In this document: in pieces, positions 1 through 11,508 of the stretch
Layout of the letters: each line of letters begins with the position of its first letter
Position numbering within the stretch: position 1 is the stretch's first letter
Assembly: GCA_033220425.1 (NCBI GenBank)
Contig: CM065650.1
Coordinates: 4,774,001-4,838,000 of the forward strand
Direction: 5' to 3'
Origin: Lepraria neglecta
Taxonomy: Eukaryota; Ascomycota; Lecanoromycetes; Lecanorales; Stereocaulaceae
DNA: 64,000 nucleotides
Made by a program: the position numbers and the translations under genes
Notes under the pieces: generated by a model
Database searches by the model: none
Seen by the model: only the letters and a program-made list of their open reading frames with translations
What the model was told of the DNA's origin: nothing

Positions 1-445
1 GGTGCTAAAGAGTCTCTCATGTTACCGGGACTGACGGCATGAGCTTTATTGGGTAATATGCTTCTAGGGTTTATTACGGTTCGGTAAAGGGTGTGTAGAT
101 TGCCGGCTAAACTTGCTGCTTAAATAGCCTTTCTAGCATACGTACATACAGTATGACCTATTCACACGGCGAGGAGCTTGATAGGCAACTACTCATGTAA
201 TTGATCAGCATTAATGACGTATAATCTAGCTATCAACTACGTATTAGGTAGCACAGCCCCCGTAGGATGTTTCTTACCGCTTCTTCAGGGCCACATTAGG
301 GAACAGCAGTGCCGATCGTTCGGGATCTTCAGTATATCCATTTAATCTCGCATAGGGCTGCCACTCCCTCACTACGACCTTCTAAACTCAGCTCAACTAC
401 TTGAACTATTGCCACTGCCCGAGTGTCCATATAATAGCCACTATC
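1..445. other. Left flank without a recognisable gene
   Basis: No frame here shows a family I recognise. Unlike the transposon blocks to the right, this stretch keeps CA and TG dinucleotides, so it looks like ordinary intergenic DNA upstream of the decayed methyltransferase. Confidence 0.4.
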
Positions 446-1399
446 ATATCTACGGAAAGAGGGGGTTATTATGGGCCCAGTACTTTTGAAGGAAAGTCAC
501 AAGTTGATCCCAACACGCGTCCAGCCTGGTTCACCGAAGTTATTGATTCTATTCCTGACATGGGAAGGCGATTACTCAAAGACTATAGCGGTATAGCGCC
601 AGAGCAAGTATTGCCGCACGTCATTCACGTTGTAAGCACTCTACTGCCCCATCTTGACAATGATTTCATATGTTCTAATCTAGAGCTTAGCGAGACAAAG
701 CGTTCGATATCTGGTCATACGGATGCATCGGCCAAGTCAGGTTCCTTGACTTCACTCTACCAAAACTTCCATACTGGTCCCAAGTTCTTATACGACTCCG
801 CGCAGGTACGACCTTTATCGATACTAGCTGTTGCTTTGGCCAGGAGATCCGTTTCTTAGTGTTCAATAAGAAGGTGCCCGCTATACAGCTTTACGGGTTC
901 GACTTGGAACCCGCGTTCATAGATATGGGCTACAAGCTATTCCAGGATCGGGATAAGCTTCATACGAACATGCTTTCCGGAGACGTACTAGCAGACCCAA
1001 ACTCGCCAAGGAGCGAAGATCTTACAGCTCTAGAAGGATTAATAGATATTGTTCACGCTGCCTCGCTCTTGCATTGTTAGGGCTGGGATGACATGATCAC
1101 GGCAACAAAGCGGCTCATAACGCTCACTCGCAAACAGCCAGGGTCTATGGTTATTGGCAATCAAATGGGCAGTCTTGACACTAGCCAATATGCTATGCCG
1201 ACTGGCAAGGGTTTCAACTATCGTCACAATATTAACAGTATGGAGCATTTCTAGAATCAGGTAGGGGAAGAGATAGGCTCGAGCTAGAAAGTGGAATCAG
1301 ATATGTTTTTGCCCTTAGTGGTCAAGGAAAATTTAGAGCAGTCGTAGGCTAAGTCGGACCCAAATCTTCGGATGATATGGTTCTGCGCAAGGCGCACAT
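446..1399 (+). pseudogene. SAM-dependent methyltransferase pseudogene (AusD/Trt5-like family)
   Basis: Remnant of a small SAM methyltransferase of the type found in fungal meroterpenoid and other secondary-metabolite clusters. Recognisable in order: GGYYGPSTFEGK and RPAWFTEVIDSIPDMGRRLL near the N-terminus; the SAM-binding motif I region DTSCCFGQEIRFLV (about 813-856); YGFDLEPAFIDMGYKLF with the acidic motif II (about 890-950); IDIVHAASLLH (about 1042-1077); and the end DPNLRMIWFCARR near 1355-1395. The gene is dead. There is a small deletion and frame change near 805-815, and in-frame TAG codons, the first at 1078-1080 where the family has an aromatic residue before GWDDM, which fits TGG changed to TAG. 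The ATA at 446-448, in frame before STERGGYYG, may be the former ATG. All these single-base changes are RIP-type. No introns are needed. The left edge of the large hAT element lies about 110 bp downstream. Confidence 0.75.
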
Positions 1400-1850
1400 C
1401 TTAGATCAGGCTACTAGTGTTTGACTCAAGATCAAGTGCGACATCATTTGAATCATTCCTTTCGTGACGTTAAGCATCTGAGCGCGTGGTATTACATATA
1501 CCCTTGCTAGACCAAGGCTTTTGATGGTATACGCACTATTTACGCACTACTGATAAATTATCAGTAGTACGCCCTTTTTTCCTAGGTAGTTAGTATAATA
1601 AGAGGTCTATTATTTATCACTGATAATGATATATACCTCGCACCATACCTTTTAACTACTGATATAAATGATAATATTAGTAGTAGCACTACGGGCAAGG
1701 CGGAGCTAGGGCCGACTACCTATTCAGGTAAGCGCTCACCTGAATAGGCATAGTACTAGGGTTTTCTCGCCCTGAAAATCTTTTCCTCCCATTCGGAAGC
1801 CTTAATAAACATCAACTTTTCTATATATACCTCTACTATAGCCCCCAGTA

Positions 1851-3503
1851 GTGATAAGTCAGTCTTATCTAAAGTGTCTACTACTATTTCAAACCCATTT
1901 ACTATCGCAGCAAGATCTACAGCCTTATCTTTCGCCCCTTACAAGAATATACGCCACAGAGAAGATCGCCTGCCAGCTGTTCCAAAGAAATCATCTCAAC
2001 CTTATCTACGTCCTCCTCCTCGACCTGTTAAAAACTCTAGACCATTAGAAAGGGTACCTATATCATTTAATTAAGAGCAGGTGGATATCAATATATTAGC
2101 TACCGAGCTAGAACTAGAAGAACGACTAGAGTAGCAAGATAAGTAAGACTCGTTTATAGACAATAACTTATATATACCTGGCCCTAGATTAAGCGTCTCT
2201 TAATTCTCTAGTAATAATATAAAAAAAGAGAGCGTACAACGACGTTAGATATCTACGAGCAGTATTACCTCGAGGACTATTAGGAAATACTACATTTTAA
2301 ATGTAACTATTACCCGAAAAGATATAAAAAAGGGGGAGGTATAGCGGTTATAAGAAATCATCTGAAAGATACATATCAATAGGATCTAGTTACTACTAGA
2401 GTGGCTCTGAAACGTCAGCTTAAGGGTATTAGTATCAATATTATACTTCTTTGATAAGCTGAAGTTAATAAAGAGCAGGAGGAGAAGAGACGATTAGATC
2501 TATTAGTAATTAGTGTTAATAAGACGACTCTTGAGTATCTCTATATCCAGTAGATTATTATAGACAATCTACCGTTTAATCTCGTCTATTATCTAGGCTT
2601 TCAGACCTTTCTCGAATATATTAGCTCGCCAGCTAATCAGCTACTCCTAAACGCTAGTAGTACTATCAAAATCTATACAAATCAATTGTTTACCGAGGGA
2701 AAAGTACGTCTGCATTAGATTTTTGCTATAGCTATCTCAGATATCCATATTAGCTACGATATATAGACGTCGCCTAATTACCTAGGAATCCTGGCTATTA
2801 TGGGGCACTTTACTACTAAGAAGCTTCAGCGTCGAGCAGTGATGCTAGTACTTGTTGAACTTCAGGGCCAGTACTTAGGGGAGAACCAAGTAATAGTAGT
2901 ACTAGAAGTACTGAAAGATTATGGGATTTCCAGTAACTTAGGGTATTTTATTATAGACAACGCGTCGAATAATAATACGCTTATTGAAGCTATTACTAGA
3001 GCCCTAAGTGATCAAGGTATTTATTATAATTATTGTTAACGCCGCCTATATTGTAATAGTTATATGATTAATCTCGCTATTTAAGCTTTTCTCTTTAGGA
3101 AAAAAGTTGATAATTATAAGTAACTAGAAGACGTAGTAACTACTACTCCTACTAATACTTAACTGAACTACTAGCGAAAGCTAGGCCTACTCGGTAAGCT
3201 TTATAATATTATCGTCTACATTATAGGAAGTACTTAGCAGATCTAAGTATTCAAAGTACTTAGTAGTAGCGTTATACCGCGTCGCGACAATAGGATGAGA
3301 TAGAACTCTTAGTACCTTATACTAGATTGGGTAATCAGGAAGATTAAGACAGCAATTATTATATTAACTAGTCAGGAACCTAAACTAGTAAATGATACGC
3401 TTTCTGCTGAAGATTGGAAGATATTAACCCAAATCCGCGACTTTCTAAAAGGATTCTACGATACTACGAAGATAACTAAGAGTTAAATCGCGACGCTTAA
3501 CTG
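1851..3503 (+). pseudogene. hAT transposase, N-terminal and central part
   Basis: Decayed transposase coding of the hAT element. The longest clean frame (2800-3039) carries the central RNase-H-like segment, with NLGYFIIDNASNNNTLIEAI, a block highly typical of fungal hAT transposases (the family has GDNASNND, with a catalytic Asp). Upstream open pieces (about 1874-2074) are Pro/Arg-rich, as hAT N-termini often are. In-frame TAG and TAA codons are scattered throughout and fit CAG, CAA and TGG hit by RIP. The frame is cut at 3503 by the first Ty3 insertion and resumes at 10053. Confidence 0.7.
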
Positions 3504-3508
3504 TATAC

Positions 3509-3925
3509 TGTTACGAACCGTGTTGCGTACCGACGGTTCTCTAGATTGATTCTCAATGGGGATGGGGGTGCGACAGCGTAAGAGTATGAAGCAGGCTTCA
3601 AGTGATGCTAAGCGGGTCTGGTATATAATCCGATGATGTATATGTTCAGTGCCTAGCCTAAGAGATCTATCGCATATAGTAAGTACTAGATATAAATAGA
3701 AGTTGAGCACGATGCTCTAAGTGGTGAGTAAGTACTCCTACATATAGCAATAGGAAATCCTGCCAAGCCACCCTTGAGCGACATGAGCGCACGGCGCTCA
3801 TTGCGCTCATCATTCTTGAGCGCCATGAGCGCACGGCGCTTGTTGCGCTCATCGCTTCAGCTGCTAGTCCTATCTATAGTAATATGTCCTACAGGACAGT
3901 CCTGTCAGAACCACTGGTTCTAATA
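3509..3925 (-). repeat. LTR of the first Ty3 element (left copy, 417 bp)
   Basis: Begins TGTTACGAACC and ends GGTTCTAATA, near-inverted ends. It contains a roughly 42-bp direct duplication (about 3772-3856, around GAGCGCACGGCGCT) that the right LTR lacks, which explains most of the length difference. It keeps clearly more CA/TG than the right LTR. Confidence 0.88.
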
Positions 3926-6900
3926 CTAGCCCCCTCCTCTAGATTTCTCGTCCCGAGAAACTATCTATCCTCTATACCACCCTGTTGAATCACCCGATCT
4001 AAGGACCCTATTATTCGCCGCAAAGAGCTTTCTAGTAAACTTTCCCGATTTATAATACGTCCTTATACCCTCTATATAAAGGGTTATAAATAGTATATAG
4101 TAGGCGCTCGCTCGGATCATTACTCTAACTATATTACTGTAGGAAAGAAGTGCGACCTCGTTATATCTATCGATAAAATATATCGTATTAAGAAAGTATA
4201 TAATAATACTTAGTCAGAGATAAAGGAAACGCAGGCGAAACTTATATACCTTTAATTATAATTTAACCTTATCTAAAATAAAGAGAAAAGATTAATTAAG
4301 TATAAGTTATAGAATATTAAGGAGCTAGAGAAGGATTAAATACTTCCTTCCGCTACCCCCGATAGTCTAATATTTAATATTAGCTCCGAGTAGTTTAACC
4401 TCCCCGCCAGCCTGGAAGGCCCTGAGAGCTTTAACTGGTCTTCTCTTGTTTCTAATAGAACTCTTATAGACGTTCCCTGTAATTCCCCGTAAGGTTCCTA
4501 AGAGGTTCCTAGGTACTTTCTATTTCGTTATACCCTTTCTATTTAACTAGGTAGAACTAATTCCTCCTATCTAGGATCCTCTCGACCTTATACTCTATTT
4601 CTTCCTTAATATTATAATAAAATATTTCTTAGAGAGGTATACTAGAGTCCGCTAGCTCTAGGAGTAAGATATAGAATACCGGATATACCTTTGCGTCAGG
4701 TAGAAGTTAGAGTTTATAGTTAACTGGTCCTTTTATTCGTTTAATCAAGAATAGTCTAACCTTAATATAATCTAGTTTCTTACTTAGTCTCGTTATCCTT
4801 ATATTTTTTATTAGGAGGTATACTTTATCCCCCTCTTTTAGCTAAGGAATATTCTTTCTTTTCTTATCTACTTATTCCTTTAACTTCTTATTTAAACTTT
4901 TAATAGACCTTTATATATCCTTATATAAATTCTTAAGCTCTTCTACCTTAACTAATACTCTCTCTATATTTAGTCCTTCTCTAGGTTATAGAAATATATT
5001 TATATTTTTTCTATAGTTAGTAAAGAATAGGGTTAGCCCCGTTGTGTCTAACCTCTTATTATTATATATAAGCTATACTATTAGAAGTAGTAAGACCCAG
5101 TTATCTTACTTCTAGTTTATATAGTATCTCAAGTATACTTCTATTATTTAATTTGTATATTCCGTTTATCTATTAGTCTATAGATAATATACTATTAATA
5201 TCCGAAGTTTGGTTCTAATTGCTGCTATAAGCGTTTTCTAGTAGTTAGAAGTAAATAACTTATCTCTATCGGATATTATTGATTTTGGTATACTATAATC
5301 CCTTATTAGTTTGTCGAGTAGTACGAAGGCTAACTAATCTACTTTATAGGTTTCCTTGAAAGGTACTATAATAGTATACTTCGTTAGTTTATCTATAATG
5401 ACTATAATCGAATTAAAGGTATCCTATATAGCTGGATCCCTAGATAGTAGTAACTTAACTATAAAGTCTATTATGATATTGTCCTATAGTGATTCCAGAA
5501 CTAGTGCAAATTATATTTGTCCATATTTGGTATATCGCGCCGCTTTGTTCTACTAGCACTATATATATTCTTTAATATATTATTTAACGCGCGCTCGAAG
5601 CCTTAGCGCCGCGTATTCTTATCCTAGGAGTTCTATAGTTTTTAATAATCCTAGGTAACCTTATAAAGGGTTGTTATAGTAATCCCTAATTACTTCTTTA
5701 ACGTATATATCAGGTAAGTAGGTCTTATCCTGGTGTTTTAGTAATACTGAATCCTACTAATTCTTTCGTAGGTTTGTTGCAAATATATCGTTATCGTAGG
5801 CCTTTACGATCCTATTAGTCGTGTCGGGTCCTAATATATAGAGGGTCATAGCTAATACCTAGTGTAGTACTAGCGATCTATCCGCTTCTTTCTTTAGGAT
5901 TAGTTATTCTATAATATTCTTTTCTTCTATATAGTCTAATCGCCTACTAAGGGTATTTACTTGACTATTATCCTTTCCTAGGGTATAGGTTATCTTGAAT
6001 TTATATTAGCCTAATAGTTCTAACTATCGAACCTGCCTTCTATTCAACTCTTTTATTATTATAAAGTTAAGAAGATTCTTATAATCCGTAAAGATAGTCA
6101 GGTCCGAGCAGCTCTCCGCGTATACTCCCTAGTTTTATAATATATATACCACGGCAAGTAGTTCCTTATTATATATATTATAGTTCTATTCTACTACTAA
6201 TATCTTCCTTAAATAATAGGTAACTAGATACTACTTTTAGTCTTTCATTTAATATAGGTATACCCTAATCGTAAGATCCGATACATCTATTTCGATATAA
6301 GCTAGCTTGTTTGTTTAAAAGATATAGAGTACCGATAGGTCTATATATACCTTCTTCAATATATCGAATGATTTCTATTAGTCTTTTCCCTATATAAATC
6401 TAATATCTTTCTTTATAATATCTATTAGAGGTAGTACTTTCTTAGAGTAGCCCTTAATAAACTTCCTATTAAAGTTAGCAAATCCTAAGAAGCTTTATAC
6501 TACTTTAACGTCCTATAGTATAGGCTATTCAGCTATAGCCTTGATCTTTTCTGGGCTTATACTAATACCTTTTGTACTAACTATAAATCCTAGAAACTCT
6601 ACTAATTCTCTATAGAATTCGTACTTTTCTAGTTTAAGAAGAAGTCTCGCTTATAATAGATATCTAAGGATGTCCTATATATATATAATATATTCTTTCT
6701 TATTCTCAGAATAGATTAATATATCGTCAAGGTACGCTATCGCTGTTCGATCTAAGTATACTCATATAATATTATTAATAAGTACTTGGCAGGTTACTAG
6801 TACGTTGGTAAGCCTAAACGGTATCACTAAATACTTATAGTAGCTATATCTCGTTCGGAAGGCAGTTTTCTATTCCTTACCTTCTTTTATCCGAATTAGG

Positions 6901-9672
6901 TTATATACGCCTCTAAGATCTAGTTTAATAAATATCTTTACTTTGCCGAGCTAATCCTATAGCTCTCCTATATTTAGTAATAGATATCTATTCTTGATTA
7001 TAATATTGTTCAACTTCTAATAGTTAATATATAGCCTTAAGCTTCCGTCCTTCTTTAATATAAAGAGGATCGGGTAATCTACTAGTAATTTAGATTCTCG
7101 AATAAATCCCTTTTTAAGGTTCTCTTTAATATACCTATAAAGTACTTTAAGTTCCTTTTCTAATAATACGTAGATAGGTCTAAACGTTAGTTACTTACCA
7201 GGTTCGAGTTCGATCTTATAATCCTATAGCTAATACTTAGGTAATACTTCTATATTCGTCTCTTCCTCGAATAAGTACGCCTATTTACTATATTCCTAAG
7301 GGATAGAGGGTATATTAGTTCCTCCCTTAACTCTTACTTTATTATCCTACTAATCTTTACTAGTAACTATAGAGTCGGACTATCTTTTAGTACTATCCTA
7401 GTACGAAGCTAAGGTAATATATACCTTGACTAGTCTTCGGTTCGACTTCTTATCTACTATTAGATACTACTAATATATAGGTATAATCCTAGTAATATTT
7501 CCGGATTAATCTATTTTAAGTACTCCTCGAGCCTAATCGATTATTAGGTTATACTTCTTTAACCAAGGTATTCCTAAAATTATATAATAGATAGCTATCC
7601 TAATAATATTAAAGGTAATCTCCTTATAGTAATACTAAATTATAATAGGTAACGAAAGTATCTCTTTATCTACCTTTCCTATTAATAGTATTAACCTGTT
7701 AGCTATCTAAAGATTATACTAGTATAATTTCTTCTAAGTTGGTATTCTAGTTGTTCGTACCAGATCTTGTAAGATAAAATTTCTAGTTACTCTAGAATCT
7801 ATTATCGCAACGGTCCGCTGTCTATTGATAATTACCGGTGTTTTTATATATATATATCATATTATATAGAATATAGATATTATTTGGGGGTTAATATATT
7901 GATCTCCTTATGGCTACCCCTGCTATAAGGGATTACTCTTTTCCCTGTAGAAATCCGGATATAGATTCTATCTACTTATATATTAGGAGTAGGAATCCTA
8001 CTTCGGATTTTTCTTTCTTATATTCCGTATAGTTATTATATAAATAGGCGTACTATTCTTTTAGATAGCATTTTTCTGTATATAGATAATATATTATTTC
8101 TTTCTTGACACGTTCTAACTAATCTATATTATTCCCTAGGAAGAACTGGTAAAGTCTCTTTATTACTAGATAAAATTTATATTTATTTCTCTTATAGTTA
8201 TAGTAGAAGTCTTAGCTATAGCAGGCTTTCTTTACTAGTCCCTTCCTATAACTTCTTAGTATACTATACTATATATAGTAAAGCGTAGTATATTCCTCCT
8301 ATAGTAACTCTTTGTATCCTCGATGATTCTGATCTTGTTAATAATCTAGTTTCTTATTGTCCTATTATAATTCCTTAGAGTTTCCTTCTTCCTTAGACGT
8401 AGTAGATCTAGGTATTAATTCCCTTAGTAGTTATATATCTTCCTACTTAGCTTCTAATATACTAAGGGCTTCTTCCTACTCTAGGTCTATTCCTTCTCCC
8501 TAATCCTATTTAGATTCTTTATAAATACTGCTACCGTCTCTATTATCTAAGTCTTCCTTAGTCTACGAGTGAACGTCCTCTATAAGTTCGTCCCCGCTTT
8601 TAGATTCGTAGTTATATTATTCCTGCGTCATCCTATTATACTAGGAGTTAATATCTTTAACTTTATCCTATAGTAGTAGAATTTCCTTAGGCGTATCGTC
8701 TATATTATCCTGGGTGTATACTCTTTCTAGTATATTTAGCTGCGGTTAATATACTATATTTTTCGACTTGTAGTCTCTAGCGAAGTAGCCCGGTTTGCTA
8801 TAGCTATAACACGTTAGTATTTTCTTGCCCCCTTGCTGCTTCTTACCCCTGGCTAGCCCTTTATAAGGCCTTTTACCCTTTCTTTCTATAAAGTCTAATT
8901 CTATTAGTATATATCTATAAGGGTCGCGTTCTCCTTTATATCCTAGGCGGTAGCTCTTCGATTTAGTAAAAAAGCTTAAGTATCCTATTCTACTAACTCC
9001 TCCGTTATACCTTTTCTCTATAGTCCTCTTAAATAACTTATTATTAATCTCGATTACTTCCTTAATTAGTTTATCTAGGGTATTAATAATAATTCCTAAC
9101 CTTATAAGTTTGTCTTTAATATTATCCTTAAGACCTCTTCGGTATATAGTTATTAATATATTATCGTCCTAGTTAGTCTTCGCTGCGTACTACTGAAACT
9201 GAGTTAAATATTCCGATATAGACTTCTTCTAAGTTAAGTACTAAATAGTTTATATCGCTGTATTGACTTCGTTTAATAGGCCAAATATATAGCGGATTTC
9301 GAGTCTAAATATAGCTATACTTTCTATCTATAATTTGATTTCGCCGTCTTCGTCGTTATCTTCTATATATTTCTTTAGGAACGGATTAACCTATTTTTAG
9401 GCTCTTCTATATAAGTAGGTAATAGTAAAGATAGGATATCTCTAAATAGGTATTAAGTCCCCTTAGAACTTTAGATATAATAATACCTAGGATAGCTACC
9501 CCTCGAGCTTATCTCTTTCTCTATAGTATAAGTCGGGCTAGGCTATCTTAATATACCTGCTGAGTCCTTTATTAATAGTAGGGCGTCTCTATCTACTTCC
9601 TCCTCCTAAGGAGCTTAGGGTAGGTGCCCTAGGGTCTCTTAGTGTAGCATTTATCCTTAAGGGTGCTTAAAG

Positions 9673-10047
9673 TATTACGAACTATATTGTATACTGACGG
9701 TTCTCTAGATTGATTCTTAATGGAGATAGGGGTATAATGGCGCAAGAGTATAAAGTAGGCTTCAAGTGATACTAAGCGGGTCTGGTATATAATCCGATAA
9801 TGTATATATTTAGTGCCTAGCCTAAGAGATCTATTATATATAGTAAGTACTAGATGTAAATAGAAGTTGAGCACGATGCTCCAAGTGGTGAGCAAGTACT
9901 TCTATATATAGCAATAGGAAATCCTGCTAAGCCACCCTTGAGCGATATGAGCGCACGGCGCTCGTTGCGCTCATCGCTTCAGCTACTAGTCCTATCTATA
10001 GTAACGTGTCCTATAGGACAGTCCTGTCAGAACCACTGGTTCTAATA
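9673..10047 (-). repeat. LTR of the first Ty3 element (right copy, 375 bp)
   Basis: Aligned by eye with 3509-3925 over its whole length, apart from the 42-bp duplication. Substitutions seen are transitions. It is followed directly by the target duplication TATAC. Confidence 0.88.
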
Positions 10048-10052
10048 TATAC

Positions 10053-11294
10053 TCCCTACTATAGATTTTATCTGTAAGCGCTTTAAAAAGGTACTAGTCG
10101 AGTTTACCTACTATAAGACAATGAAATAATCTCTATATATAGGCTATACGAAGATGCTAAAGTACTGGAATAAGACAGAAAGATCGCTAGTATATATTAT
10201 AGTAATTATCCTTAATCCTATAGTTAAGTAGATATACTTTAAAGACTGGGAGGATAAGTGGTAACTAAATATAAAGCCGGTACTAAGAGAGTTCTAGGAA
10301 AAGATGTACCGTTCGTCTATAGGATATCCTTAATATAATACTAAAGCTACTAACATCGCGCTTTCCCAAAAGATTATGTCATTAGCGTCATAGCTAGTTT
10401 TGCGCTATCAGCAGGCCGCATGGCGATCAGAGTCTACATCCCATGTCAATTGCGGGCCGAGAAATCAGCAGGATCAGTAACTCCGGGTTACTGTTAGTAA
10501 CTCCAAGTTAACCAAGCAGCACCTAAAAATCATCCCCGAAGTTATACAACCGTATATAATGATTACAATACTGCGACGCTGTAACTAAACCCCTAAGGTC
10601 GCTGCGAACATCACCCCCGCGAGGATTTGAGCCCAATCGCACGATTCCGAGGTCCGTTTTCAGCTGGTATTGATGGTGCTCCGGGGGAGTCGCTACCGTC
10701 GATAGCGACAATCATAGAAAATCGACCTTTTGCTTAGTCATCAATCACGTGATTTACTGAATGCTTGCTGATCCTGCTGATCCTGCTACTAGTAAGCCGG
10801 AGTTACTAAATACGCTGAAATCGCGCTGTTAGCGGGCGCTATTTGCTGATTGCGCTGAAATCGACCCATTAGCGGGCGCTATTTGCTGATCCTACTAATA
10901 AGCTAATTTCAGCCCTATCCGCGCGTCCAGCAAATTAGAAGTTTTCAGCAAGATTTGGGAAAGCGCGATGAAAGCACCGGTAACTAATAATTCCTACCTT
11001 AAATAGATATAGGGAAAGAAGAAATAAAAGCAGAATATAGGCGACGAGCTGGAGATATACTTAAGTAAACTACTACTTATAAGCAACAACTAGATAGTAA
11101 TAGAGTAGTAGATAATACTAGAGTAACGACGCCGACTACTACTACTGTCAAAGATGGCTATTAATATTTATTCTATACTAGCGATGTTAGTAGAGCTAGA
11201 ACGCGTCTTTTCGGGAGCAAAGTATACTATTAGTAATTAACGTAATAGCCTTGTAGTTAAGACGATTGAACTACTATAGTGCCTCAAATTATAG
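10053..11294 (+). pseudogene. hAT transposase, C-terminal part with dimerisation domain
   Basis: Continuation of the hAT transposase after the first Ty3 insertion. Near 11155-11285 the + strand encodes INIYSILAMLVELERVFSGA followed by KYTIS and RNSLV, the hallmark hAT C-terminal dimerisation block (families read S...ERVFS...R..L). The middle of this piece is interrupted at 10354-10970 by a 617-bp inverted-repeat element. The piece ends at the TATAG target site of the second Ty3 element (11290-11294), and hAT sequence resumes at 17219. In-frame stops are present. Confidence 0.7.
10354..10970. mobile_element. Small inverted-repeat element (MITE-like, 617 bp) inside the hAT
   Basis: Ends are exact 17-bp inverted repeats: CATCGCGCTTTCCCAAA at 10354-10370 and its complement at 10954-10970. 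The interior holds a two-copy direct repeat of about 43 bp (around 10807-10892, sharing TTAGCGGGCGCTATTTGCTG) and no transposase. Flanks AAAGCTAC (10344-10351) and AAAGCACC (10971-10978) may be an imperfect 8-bp target duplication. It keeps normal CA/TG content while the surrounding hAT DNA does not, so it probably arrived after RIP had acted there. A 62-codon frame at 10523-10711 is not convincing as a gene. Confidence 0.7.
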
Positions 11295-11508
11295 TATCAG
11301 GGGCCTGCCTAGAGCGAGTCGATAGGGGTGTAATATGACTAGAAGAATATATCTAAGGAGAGAAGATAGATACATGAAGCCTGCGCGTCTTAGAGACGCG
11401 CCAAGCCGCTAGCCATGAGCGCTGAGCGATGATCGAACGTTCGATAACCATACTCCATACTACGCGTATCGGCAATAATAGTAAGCAAGCAATGGCCAAG
11501 CCGTGACA
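11295..11508 (-). repeat. LTR of the second Ty3 element (left copy, 214 bp)
   Basis: Ends in AAGCCGTGACA and is preceded by TATAG. About 97 percent identical by eye to 17000-17213. It is rich in CA/TG compared with the element interior. Confidence 0.9.

Larger units (their letters stand above)
3509..10047 (-). mobile_element. Ty3-type (Metaviridae-like) LTR retrotransposon fossil, minus strand
   Basis: A complete-looking LTR element in outline, inserted in the hAT element with a 5-bp target duplication TATAC at 3504-3508 and 10048-10052. LTRs lie at 3509-3925 and 9673-10047. Reading leftward from the right end: gag with a decayed CCHC knuckle near 8800, protease region, reverse transcriptase (YLDDILIYS motif near 6715-6745), RNase H near 6000-6300, and integrase near 5000-5600. 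The order RT-RNase H-integrase marks Ty3. It is a fossil: the coding region has a very large number of breaks (many tens), nearly all attributable to RIP. LTR divergence cannot be used as a clock here, but nesting makes it younger than the hAT insertion. Confidence 0.88.

Noticed and set aside
10523-10711. 62-codon frame inside the 617-bp inverted-repeat element
   Set aside because: It overlaps no known domain, sits inside a MITE-like element, and is as likely as not by chance in GC-rich sequence.
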